48,087 bases of DNA from a virus: positions 1-48,087 of IMG/VR virus record IMGVR_UViG_3300010389_000026; one strand, written 5' to 3'. Below are positions 24,706 to 35,000 of this stretch, piece by piece; within the stretch, counting starts at the first letter, position 1; each line of letters begins with the position of its first letter. The notes below the pieces were generated by a model. The model ran no database searches. It was given only the letters and a program-made list of their open reading frames with translations, and had not been told where the DNA came from. The translations under genes and the position numbers were made by a program.

Positions 24706-26127
24706 ATGGCCCGAGCACCTTCTAGTAGCCCACGCCCGCCGAAACGCCCGGAGCAGTCGAGCCGCAGCGTAGTGGTCAACGGCCGTACAATCACCGACCC
24801 AAAACAAGTGGAGAAGATCGAGCGCAACCGCGAGGCAGCTGCAAGGTATTCTGTGGATGAATACCAACGTCAAGGCACGCCTATCCCGCCGCACCTTGAA
24901 AGCACGGTAGCTAAGCAAATCGCACGCGGGGACTACGGCGGAGGTTACGACGGCGGGGGGCTTACCAAGGGCACCCGTGTAGAAGGCGGACAGCTTTACC
25001 TTGGCGGGAACGATGCATGGAACCAGTATACAGCCAGTCTAGCTGCGGCTGATAGGTCGGTAGGAGGCACCCGTGTAGAAGGCGGACAGCTTTACCTTGG
25101 CGGGAACGACGCGTGGAACCAGTACACAGCCGGTCTAGCTGCGGCTGACAGGTCTGTGGCTGGGCTAGGACCTACCCCCGGACCAAACTACATGGCCGGG
25201 CTTGGTATGCCCGGTACACCGCGGGAAGATAGAGACTCAAGAGATCAACTGCGTCCGCAAGCGCCGCTTATACCCACAGAAACTACGGATGCGGGGGTAG
25301 ATAATCTTACGGGTGAAGAGGTCAGCCGCCGTAATGCCGAGCGCTCCCGTGTACCTACGTACGAAGAAGGCGGTATGGTCGGCCCCAAAGGTAAGCCCAT
25401 GAGACCCTCGACCCGTGCCGCGGAACTACCAGCGGTTTTACAGGCCTTAGCCCGCGGCCCGCAGTCCTACGCTGAAGGTGGTATGGTTGGCCCGGGCGGT
25501 ATGCCCCAGCGCCCTATGACTTCGCCTATGACCATGGATGTAATGCAGCGTGGCGGTGCACCTGTAGTCGGGGTAGCCCCACCGGGCGGGCAAGGCCGCC
25601 CCCTTAACTTCGCTGCGATTGACCAAGAGGCCCAACGCTTCATACAACAGCAGCCACAGCGGGTCGCGCAAATCCGTGCCGAGGCTGAAAAGGCTATGGC
25701 CGCGGGCGAACTAGACGCACAGGCGCTTAATATGTTTGTGCAGGTAGCAACGGCCGCCCTACAGAATCCGCAGATGTGGCCACAGCTTCGGCAAGCGCTT
25801 ATCACCCAAGGCTTCCTCGACCCCGAAGATGTTAGCGAGGAGTTCGATCAGGGTTTCCTCATCGTACTGTATATCCTTGGTAAAACCATGGGCGGCGGTG
25901 TTATGGCCGCGCCTGCTCCAATGTCCGAAGGACAAACGCCGCAGATGTCAATGCGCGATGGTGGCCCACTACCGGCCAAAAGCGAAAACCCTGATGGATC
26001 AATCCCAATCAACGCCCATGAGGGTGAATATGTCATTCCTGCCGATGTCACGCGTAAGCTCGGCACAGATCACTTTGATAAGCTAATCGCCAAGGCGCGT
26101 GGTGTGAACGAAAAAGGAGAAGCGTAA
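24706..26127 (+). CDS. Virion structural protein with tandem repeat, unknown role
   Basis: A 473-residue protein. Residues about 89-152 are two copies of a 32-residue repeat (GGQLYLGGNDAWNQYT core). Two EEGGMVGPKGKP-like or EGGMVGPGGMP elements follow at about 220-270. The C-terminal part has helices and the motif INAHEGEYVIPADVTRKLG, which I recognise in large environmental-phage structural proteins of the internal-protein region. It precedes three proteins likely to be ejected with the DNA. The start is close behind the previous stop and has no strong ribosome site. Confidence 0.6.
   Translation: MARAPSSSPRPPKRPEQSSRSVVVNGRTITDPKQVEKIERNREAAARYSVDEYQRQGTPIPPHLESTVAKQIARGDYGGGYDGGGLTKGTRVEGGQLYLGGNDAWNQYTASLAAADRSVGGTRVEGGQLYLGGNDAWNQYTAGLAAADRSVAGLGPTPGPNYMAGLGMPGTPREDRDSRDQLRPQAPLIPTETTDAGVDNLTGEEVSRRNAERSRVPTYEEGGMVGPKGKPMRPSTRAAELPAVLQALARGPQSYAEGGMVGPGGMPQRPMTSPMTMDVMQRGGAPVVGVAPPGGQGRPLNFAAIDQEAQRFIQQQPQRVAQIRAEAEKAMAAGELDAQALNMFVQVATAALQNPQMWPQLRQALITQGFLDPEDVSEEFDQGFLIVLYILGKTMGGGVMAAPAPMSEGQTPQMSMRDGGPLPAKSENPDGSIPINAHEGEYVIPADVTRKLGTDHFDKLIAKARGVNEKGEA
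24970..25161 (+). repeat. 96-bp tandem duplication (two copies)
   Basis: Copies at 24970-25065 and 25066-25161 differ at scattered, mainly silent sites. Each encodes 32 residues, with the core GTRVEGGQLYLGGNDAWNQY. The unit length is a multiple of three, so the frame is kept. Confidence 0.92.
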
Positions 26128-27017
26128 TGGGTATCCTAAGCAAAGCATGGAAAGGCATTAAAAAAGTCGCAGGCTTTGTCGCTATGGTCGCGGCACCGTA
26201 CATTGCCGCCCCTATCGCCGGGGCAATCGGTGTCTCCAGCGCGTTTGGTACAGCTGCGCTTGGCGCTAGTATAGGTGCTTTGGGTGCGGCGGCCGCAGGC
26301 GTTAATCCTCTAATTGGGGCGGGTATTGGAGGTGTAGGCGCTTTTGGTCTTAGTGGTGGTTTTGCAGGTGGCGGTGCAGGCGGTGGACTTTTTAGCGGGA
26401 TTGGGGCAGCACCCACAGCAGCCGCACCCGCAGCAGCCGCGCCCGCTGCTGTTGCACCTACAGCGGCTGCTGCGGGTGCAGGCGGTGGCTTCTTCGGTGG
26501 CCTGACCCTTGGTAATATCGCGCCGCTGGCGTTTGCCATGTTCGGTAAGGCCCCGCAGGACCTGACCCCCGAGGAGCAAGCGCTGTTGCGGCGCAACGCT
26601 GAGACTGCCGCCGTTGAACGTGGAGTATTCAACCAGCAGTTGGCGGGTGCGCGTTCGTTGATCCAGCAAGGTGAAGCCAATCCTGAACGTGCATATGCCG
26701 AGGGGCAGATGGCTGCGCAGCGTGGGCTCCGTGAGAGTGAACGGACTGCCGCACTCGCCGGACGTGCAGGACTCCAAGACGCAGAGCGCCGTCGGGCGGC
26801 CATCGAGGGTGCGCGGGTTGGTGCTGCGGCTGTAACAGGCGAGCAGGCTCGCGCTGCGCAGGCGACTTCGGCCGGGCTTTCTGCGCTCCCGCGCAACGTC
26901 CCCACGTCAGCGGAAGAACTGGACATGGCGGTGCACAGAGATTTGTATCAGCGGCGTTCTGATTATGCTACTGATTTGGCAAACGCGGCCGGGCAGTTCA
27001 CCGGTAGTCTTAGCTGA
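26127..27017 (+). CDS. Gly/Ala-rich membrane-active internal virion protein candidate
   Basis: A 296-residue protein with AAAGGAGAAG before its ATG. Residues about 10-115 are unusually hydrophobic and Gly/Ala-rich (VAMVAAPYIAAPIAGAIG, then GAGIGGVGAFGLSGG), likely able to cross or line a membrane. After about residue 140 it is helical and charged (AERGVFNQQLAGARSLIQQ and QRGLRESERTAALAGRAG). This arrangement resembles T7 gp14-type ejection proteins, which form a pore in the outer membrane. Inference from composition and position. Confidence 0.62.
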   Translation: MGILSKAWKGIKKVAGFVAMVAAPYIAAPIAGAIGVSSAFGTAALGASIGALGAAAAGVNPLIGAGIGGVGAFGLSGGFAGGGAGGGLFSGIGAAPTAAAPAAAAPAAVAPTAAAAGAGGGFFGGLTLGNIAPLAFAMFGKAPQDLTPEEQALLRRNAETAAVERGVFNQQLAGARSLIQQGEANPERAYAEGQMAAQRGLRESERTAALAGRAGLQDAERRRAAIEGARVGAAAVTGEQARAAQATSAGLSALPRNVPTSAEELDMAVHRDLYQRRSDYATDLANAAGQFTGSLS

Positions 27018-27029
27018 TAGGAGGCGCAC

Positions 27030-29021
27030 ATGGCGCAGCAAGTTCTAGGCAATCGCATCCTCGGGGGTATCGGTGCTCCCGGCGGTGGTCGGGCTGCCTC
27101 TTTTGCCGCTGGAGTAAATACTGCCCTTAACCAGCGCACCACGCGCCAGCAGATGCAAGAGCGGGAACAAGCCATGCAGCTCCGCGCTTCCGAGGAACAG
27201 CGGCGGCAGCAGCAGTTCGAAGCGCAACAACGCGCGGCGGCTGCGGCAGCAGCCCGTCTGGCGGCTATGAGGAGAGCTGTTGCTGAGTACAGCGCAAAAG
27301 AAACTACCGGAATGCCTGTGCGGGACATTGATATTAGATCGACACCGCTTAGCACTGGTATGGGAGATTTTCCGGCCGAAGCGCCCGTACAGATGCGGCC
27401 TTCGACACCCTCAATGCCGTCGATGCCTAGTATTGACACTGCGCCACCGCCGGGGCCGGGCCAAGTATCTGCTGTTCCCATGCCGCAAGCCGGTGTTCAA
27501 GTCGCTTCGCTTGACCCACGGGATGCCTTCCGGTTGGCTTTCGAGACCCGCCCCGATCTGTTCGGCGGCGGTGTCCGAGTTGCTGATGTCAGTGGAGCTA
27601 TGCCTGTTGGTGGTCCCGGTACTTTTCCATTGGGGGCTATGCCTTCTGGTATCCCGACGCTTCCTGATGGCTCGCCCGATTGGGCCGCGTTTGAACAGCA
27701 ACTTAATGCCGCCGCTGGTGCACCGCCGCCAAGCATCGGGCAGATGGCTATAACCGGGGGCTTAGCTGCACCGGATGTAACGCAATATAGTCCTGTGCCT
27801 CTTGGCGTAGACCAGATCACAGAGGTGGACCCCACGGCTTCGGCTGCAATGCAAGATTTGCAGGCCCTTTCGCGCCGCTTGGATATTAACAATGCTGCAC
27901 GGCGGATTGGTAATTCAGTTCTTGAGCGCACTTCTGCACTACCAGATTACGTCCTTCGCACCCCAGAAGAGGGTGCGCGGCGGGCTGAAGATAGAGCACA
28001 GGGTCGGCGTGTCCGCAACTGGTACGTGTCGGACGAAGCGCAGGCGATTTTCCAAGAAAATGAAGACCTGCTTCAAGTCGCAGCCCGCGACCCGCTGGCG
28101 TTTTATCAGCAGTATTCCGGTGAGACGGTAACACCTGACGCTGCAGCAGCAGAAGTGCCAGCGCAACCAACAGCGCCTATGACTGAAGCGCCAGCGCAGC
28201 CAACAGCGCCTATGACTGAAGCGCCAGCGCAGCCAATGGCAGGTTTGTCGATGGCCCAAGAGTCCCCGGATGTGGCCCTGCGTAATATAGCTACGCAGAC
28301 AGGCGGAGACCTGTCGCAATTTACGCTGCGCAACCCGGCGGGGGTACTGCAGATGGCGGACAACGCATACAGAATCCTTCAGACGCAAGAAAATCTATTG
28401 GCATACTACCGCCAGATTGGTGACATAACTGGTGTCATCGACACGCAGAATAAAATACTCGTAGCCCGGCAAGCTATAGCCGATTTGTCTGGGCAAGTTG
28501 CTCTTGCGGGAGTGCAACTCGATAACTACGGACCGCTACAACTGTATTATGAACAAGCGTATCCGCGGGGAGAGGTCGAGGTCCGCCCATATACTGATGG
28601 AACTGTTGAGGTATTTGTGGACGGGGAGTCACTTAACCGGTTTACCAAGCCAGAACTTTTTGAACGGCTCGCCAAGTCGTTCAATGAGGAGTATATTCGG
28701 GGGCAGGCCGCACTCGCCCAAGCACTTGCAGAGAACCGCAAAGCTCAATTCGAGCAGGAAATCGAAACCGCTGGGGCTATTGCACTTGAGCGTGTTCAGC
28801 AAGAAGGTCGCCTCAACCTTGAGCTTTTCAAAGCTGAGTTGGAGCGGCAAAATACTGGTGTTTCGTACTCGGACCTCAGAGAATTGAGTAGCGGTGTGGT
28901 CATGGGGGTAGAGACAGGAGGCGGGGAAACTAGAATTGTGTACTTCACCCCCGGTGTAGAGAGAACGCCGGAAGGCGATGAACGGACTGTATATAACAAA
29001 AGCTACTCCCCGGAGATGTGA
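27030..29021 (+). CDS. Internal virion protein candidate, mid-size
   Basis: A 663-residue protein with GGAGG before its ATG. Residues about 35-85 form a Gln/Arg/Ala-rich coiled coil (QMQEREQAMQLRASEEQRRQ). The middle part is Pro-rich with a short 11-residue tandem repeat at about 377-403. The C-terminal half is mixed alpha/beta with a long helical region (QAALAQALAENRKAQFEQEI). No enzymatic motif recognised. Position between the membrane-active protein and the giant protein suggests an ejection-complex component. Confidence 0.62.
   Translation: MAQQVLGNRILGGIGAPGGGRAASFAAGVNTALNQRTTRQQMQEREQAMQLRASEEQRRQQQFEAQQRAAAAAAARLAAMRRAVAEYSAKETTGMPVRDIDIRSTPLSTGMGDFPAEAPVQMRPSTPSMPSMPSIDTAPPPGPGQVSAVPMPQAGVQVASLDPRDAFRLAFETRPDLFGGGVRVADVSGAMPVGGPGTFPLGAMPSGIPTLPDGSPDWAAFEQQLNAAAGAPPPSIGQMAITGGLAAPDVTQYSPVPLGVDQITEVDPTASAAMQDLQALSRRLDINNAARRIGNSVLERTSALPDYVLRTPEEGARRAEDRAQGRRVRNWYVSDEAQAIFQENEDLLQVAARDPLAFYQQYSGETVTPDAAAAEVPAQPTAPMTEAPAQPTAPMTEAPAQPMAGLSMAQESPDVALRNIATQTGGDLSQFTLRNPAGVLQMADNAYRILQTQENLLAYYRQIGDITGVIDTQNKILVARQAIADLSGQVALAGVQLDNYGPLQLYYEQAYPRGEVEVRPYTDGTVEVFVDGESLNRFTKPELFERLAKSFNEEYIRGQAALAQALAENRKAQFEQEIETAGAIALERVQQEGRLNLELFKAELERQNTGVSYSDLRELSSGVVMGVETGGGETRIVYFTPGVERTPEGDERTVYNKSYSPEM
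28158..28240 (+). repeat. 33-bp tandem repeat, about 2.5 copies
   Basis: Units begin at 28158, 28191 and 28224 and encode PAQPTAPMTEA; the last is partial. The two full copies are nearly identical. It expands a Pro/Ala linker without changing frame. Confidence 0.88.
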
Positions 29022-29023
29022 GC

Positions 29024-32000
29024 ATGGCGGACCCAATAATCCATTACGGTACTACCATCTCACAAGCGCTGGATAAAAACCCGCAGACCATACGCCCGGA
29101 CCTTCGCCAGTCGGCCGGGCTTGGCGCTTTACCTCCGGCAACAGGGATAACACTAGCCGACATCGAGCTTGAGCATCAGCAGGCGCTCAATCGTATTGCA
29201 GGGTTAGGCGCGGCGTCAGCCCCGAGGCTCCGCCCTCCGCCCGAGGCGGGCAAGCAAATGACCCCCGGACCGGGTATCTACTATAGCCCCGGGCTGGATC
29301 GCTTCGCTGTAGGAGACATTGAGTTCGGTCGGCAGGATTATGACATCGCATTGCAGGCTGCACCGCAGGCAGGTCAGCGTACAGGTAGCCCGACTACGCC
29401 GGGGGACTGGAGGCGCATCAGCCAACGGGAGTTCCAAGGGTACCTGAACACAATCTCCGAAGGCCGTGGCTTCTTTGGCAACCTCGGCGCAGGCGCACAG
29501 ATCACAGGGGAAGCCGTTGTCGGAGGTATCGGTCGCGGCCTGCAGATGCTGGGCGCGGAGCAAGCCGGTCAAGCCCTTGTGGGTGCAGGCGAAGCCATCG
29601 GTCTGTCCCCTGCTGAGGAGGCACGCTCGGCTGCGATCTACGAGCGGCAGACACCACTTCAGCGGTTTGGTACTGGGCTTGTCCAAGCGGTGCCGTCACT
29701 GGTTGCCAGCGTTGTACCCGGTGTGGGCGCTGCAGGCTTGGCCGTTCGCGCTGGCGCTGCCGCTGGTGGGGCCCTTGCCCGCACAGCAGCCGCTGGTGGT
29801 GCGGCCACGACGGTGCTCCCGATGCACATCTTCGGGTCGTGGGAAGCTGCGGAGCGCAACCCCAACCTTGATACTTCAGATCCAGAGGTCCAAACAGAAA
29901 TCCTGATGTCGGCTCTTACCAAGACCGGTATCGACTTGATCGGTCAGGACTTTGCCATCCGCGGACTGTCCGCCGGTCTACGTGGAATTATCAGCGAGAA
30001 CGCCCGCAAGAGCACAAGGCTTAAACGCGCTCTTGGCGCTGGCGCTGCCGAAGGTACAGCTGAACTTCTGACCGAGGTCGTTGACCAGATCGTCTTCGAT
30101 GAGGACTCTCGCGCTGCGCTGAGCAAAGGCGACTGGGCAGCACTCTGGCCCATACTTACCCAGAAGTACGGCGAGCAGAACCTCATGGCTTTTGGTATTG
30201 GTGCCGCCCTTGGCGGTGGCCTTGGTGCTTTGAGCCCGGGACCGACTGTTGCATCAACTACGCCGCCACCGGAGCAGACCCCTTCACCCAACCGCGATCT
30301 CACAGGTACGGACGAGACTGACGTTCTGAACCCGCAGGCCACACCGCCGCTTGCCCTTCCTGCGCCGCCGCTTGCCCTTCCTGCACCTTCTGCACCTTAT
30401 ACACCTTCTGCACCACCGGGCACGCAAGGGGAAATGTTCCCCGGTGTGGACCTCGGCCAAACTCCTGCTGAGCCTATGGTGCTGACTCCTGAGCAGCGTG
30501 TTGGGCGGCAGCTAGAACTGCCGTTCCCCGAAGCCGCAGCACCGGTGGAGACACAACTCGAACTACCGCTTCAGGCTTCTATGGGAACGCAGGCCGATCT
30601 TTTTGGTACCACGCCCCCGTTCCCGCAGGCTGCACCGCCTGCACCTCCGACTGCGCCGCCCGACTTTGTCCCCGGCACTGTTCCAGTGCAGCCGATCTCT
30701 ACCCAGCGCACTGACTTGCCACCGGGGGCTGCACGCCTGCGGACACGTCCGTCTGAGCGTGTTGAGACCTATGCGCCCACGCCTGCGGCAGCACCCGAAA
30801 CCGCACTCGGTGCCCAGATCAATCGGTTGTTACAACAACAGCGTGCCCGGCAGGAGGCTGAGCAAGCAGCGCAAGCCCAAGCAGCACAAGCAGCAGCGCA
30901 AGAGGCAGCGCAGCGTACGCAGCGGGAGAACCAGCTTCTGCGCGCACGGCGCGAGCAGGTGCAGCTTGAGCAGGACACCAACATCCTCGGAGAAGAACTT
31001 GTCGGCGGGGACTTTGACATCCTCGGCGTTGATGCGCGGGCAAAGTGGGATGCTGCCGTCGCTGCACTGGACCCGGAAGTGCGCGCTGAAGTCCTTACCG
31101 GCGACCCAAAAACATTAGCAGGCAACCAAGCGCAAGCAGACCTTGCCCGGCTGGGTGCGGAACTCCGTAACCGTCGTAGTAATAAGCTGCGGCGTCAGCG
31201 TGCTGAGCCGCCGACAATCATCGAGCCAGAGGCTGCGCCCTCTGCGCTCCCCGAAGGGGTGTTCGGAACAAAAGACGGTAAGCCGTTTATGAGCGAGCTT
31301 GCTGCCCGAGGCCAGCGTAAGCGCGTGGCGAGCCGGGAAAATGTGCCCGTTGAACGTCTTGAGCCGGTCGAAGTCACAGGTGGCTGGGGTTTGCAGGTGC
31401 TTCCAGAAACTCCCCCCGAAGGGGGCGCACCCAAAGGAGGAGAGCCAGATGCCGTTCGTAAGCAAGGCGCAAAGGAGAGCACTCTACGCAAAGGATCCAA
31501 AACTGGCAAAGGAGTTCGAGGCAAAGACACCAAAGGGCAAAAAGCTGCCCGAGCGCGTGAAGCCGAAGCGGAAGAAGTCGTAGCGCCTGAGTATCCGCCG
31601 CTGGCGGGTTCGCGCAGCGAAGCCTTTGGCACGTTCAACCGCGTCCGCTATAAGCGGCGCGGGGATCAATACATTGAAGAACGCCGTGTTGATGAAGTCG
31701 ATGGCGGCCGTATTCAGAAGCCCGGGACGTGGAAGTATTCGTCCACGCTGCTTACCAAAGAGCAAGCCGATGCCCGCTACGCTAAGCGGCAGGAGGAAGG
31801 ATTCGACCGCGAGACTGCTGTTGACCTTGAGGCATTACCCGAAGGACTGCCGCCGCGCCGGAGGCAAACGCCTGAACCTGAACCTGAACCTGAACCCGAA
31901 GCGCCCACGATCAAGCGCGGCGACAGCGCTCCGACGGACATGGGGGTCACGGAGGCGTGGGATAAATACGTCAAACCGTTCCTGATTGCGCCCGTCGAGC

Positions 32001-35000
32001 GCACGGCTATCTCCAAAGGCGCGTTCGCAAGCCAGTGGTCTGATGCTGTCAAAGCGGGCCGGGGGAACGTGACGACCGCGATCAGTATCTTGCGGCAGAC
32101 TACCAGCTACCCCCCGCTGGAGGCACAAGCGATACTAAGCCTAGACCCTGCTGTCACGCCTGTTGACGAGGACACGCGTGAGGCTGCGCTATGGACCTTG
32201 ATGGAGACGGCGTTTACGTCAGCCGAGGGCGGTACGCCTGTCAAAGCTCTGGGCAACAAGAGACCTATACCATTTGCACAGGACGTTTTGTCAGAACACG
32301 CATGGACCAAAGCCGACAAGGAAGCCCTGCTGGACTTTGCGACAGAGGAGACAATCGCCGCCGCCCGTGCGCAGCCTAACCCCACCGAGCAGATGCGAGC
32401 GCTCAACAGATTGCTCGCTGGCACGGGTGTCCTGAATACTGCCAATGATGCCGACGCCGACACCATCTCCAACCCGGCTAGTGACTTGGTGGACGAGATC
32501 GTTGGGTACAACGAAGCCCCACATATTGCCGAGGGGTGGGAACAAAACCGTCTTCGTGAGTTAGTGCGGGCGTTCAATAAGTACGCCAGCCAAAACCCGG
32601 AAGCATACGGCTCTGTGGTCGAAATTCAAAAGGATGCCGAGGGCAACCAAGTCTCCATTCCGATCTACCAATACATCAACAACCAAGGGTATGTGAACTT
32701 CCAAGGCGGGCGCATCGTACCCAACCCGAAAGCGACGGACCCTCGCACGCAAGAGCGCATGGCCGCTGCCCCGGAGCAGGTCGAACGCGGCGGAGCGGGT
32801 TTGGCGAGCATGACTCCACGGGGCACTCGCACGAAAGGGGAAGGGCGTTTCTCCCAGATCGACCTGAACGACATCTCCAACGCCATTGACACAGACGGCA
32901 AACCCATCCGTGGGGCCATGCCTCTTGGCAAACAGAAGATGGTTGCCAAGTCGTTCCTCAAGCGGCTGCGCAACGCGCCGCGCATGTATATGTTCAAGGA
33001 TCAGGCGGACCTTCTGAAGCGCAACCCAGCGTTGCACGCTCGCGCCGCTGGTGCGCGTGCACAAGGAGACTTCGACCAAGCCCCGGCAGCAGGCTACTCG
33101 TTTGGTAACGGCGAGGTCATCATCTTCACGGATCGCATCGCTAACGAGCAGCACCTCAAGTTCGTGCTGGCGCACGAAACCTTTGGTCACTACGGGTTGC
33201 GCGGTATCCTGCCGAACGCTGAGTTCGACAAGGTAATGGAAGGGCTTTACGATCTCGACTCGTCGATCCAGCGCGGTGTCGATACCGCCATGGAGGCAAA
33301 CCCAGACCTTGGCAAAGCAGAAGCTGTAGAGGAGTTCCTCTCTGATTACGCGGCGGTGTTGGACACGCGTCTCATCCTCCGCGTGTGGAACGCCATCAAG
33401 GATGCACTCAACAAGCTGGGCATTTCCTTCAAGGATGACTCGGTTCGCTACCTGCTCTCGCAGGCACGCCGGTATGCTAGAAGCCCCCAGAGAGGGTTCG
33501 CTACCGATCTCAACGAGATCGCGCGGGATTTGCGTAGCGTAGAGTATGGAACCGCGCCCGGTCGTTACAAGCCTGCGAGCGAAGGTTTCAAGGACATGCG
33601 CACCATTGGTGAAACCGCACGCATGGGGTTAGAACTCCCAACCAGTCTCCAAGAGGGGCTGGATGCGATGCAGGGTAAATGGGGTGACTTTGATAACAAC
33701 TGGCGGAAGTTCAAATCTACCTTCCTCAGCCTTGGCACGTTCGACTCACGGGTGAACCCGGGGTCCAAGCGACTGCACGACATCCTGCAGGAAGCGTCGG
33801 ACATTGCCATGTCGGTGCGTGACCGGCTGAACACCACCATGCGTGTGGCGTTGAACAGAGGGATAGCGGGCACCGGGCTGTTCGGTAAGTCGGCTGCGGA
33901 TTACGAACGTGTTAACAACTTGCTGCATCATGCACGTATCCGTGCGATCATGGCGCTGCGCGAAGCGCCAGATAAAGGCCGGGCACCGCTGGTGGAGTAC
34001 GACAAAGCGACGGGTACGTACAAACCGACTGACGAACTGGAACGTCTGGACAACCTGTACAGGTTGAAGTTCGAAGACGCCCGTGATGGCTTCAGTTACA
34101 CGTTCAAGAACATCGACGAGGACGGAAACGTACAAGGTGAAGAGACCATCAGCGTACCGGGTATCGACGGGCTGACCAGAGACAGCGAAATCTGGAGGTC
34201 CTATGAGGCTGCGCGTAAAGCCTACATCGACACGGAAGTACAACTGCTGATCGCCCAGTTGTCGGCAGGTACTATCCGCGAGAAAAGCGCACTGAAGGAA
34301 ATCGGCAGCGTGGTGCCCGATGCCCGACTGAATACCGAGGAGCGGGCGCTTATGCGCCGGGCCATCAGACGCTACAAGGAGTTGTATGAAGCCGGGTCGT
34401 CGATCAACTCGGAAGGGGCCATCGTCTACGTCGATAAGTCAACCGAACTCGCAAATGAATTTGCGAAGGCGTTCAACATGGCGGTCATCGCCAATAAAGA
34501 AGCTGCGTCAGACGCCGAAGCCAAAGCGCGTAACGATGCGGTGAAAAAGTTCTTCGACCAACCCATCCAAGACGACGTGGTTGCTGAGATCGAAGCATTC
34601 AAGAAGCGTGCATCTGAAGGCGCTGGGTTCGGCGCTGACCGGTTTATCGTCCAGCGGGCTATCACGAGCCTGCACACCCAGTCCATGCAAGAGGGTGGGT
34701 CTGGCGAGTTCCTTCGCCGGTCAGTCGTTGCCCAGTACTCCCCGATTGTGCGCGAAGGCGCGTATGAAACGAGGACCCGGGCCGTTGACGTAAGGACAGG
34801 CAAGCCGGTAGCACTTGACGCAGGGTTCAAAGATGGACTGGTCTACGCCCAGTTTGCGACAATGTCAGAAGCCAACGCGTTTCGGAAGAAAGCAGCAGAG
34901 GCTTTCGGGGACACCCCATACACGGTCCGCGCCCGTGGACCAGACGGCCAGATGCAGGAGATCGAGGTCCGCTTTGAGTTCGTAACCGGGGAAGTACTGG

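Noticed and set aside
31872-31905. Short PEPEPE-coding DNA repeat in the giant gene
   Set aside because: Simple low-complexity linker; no evidence for function beyond flexibility.
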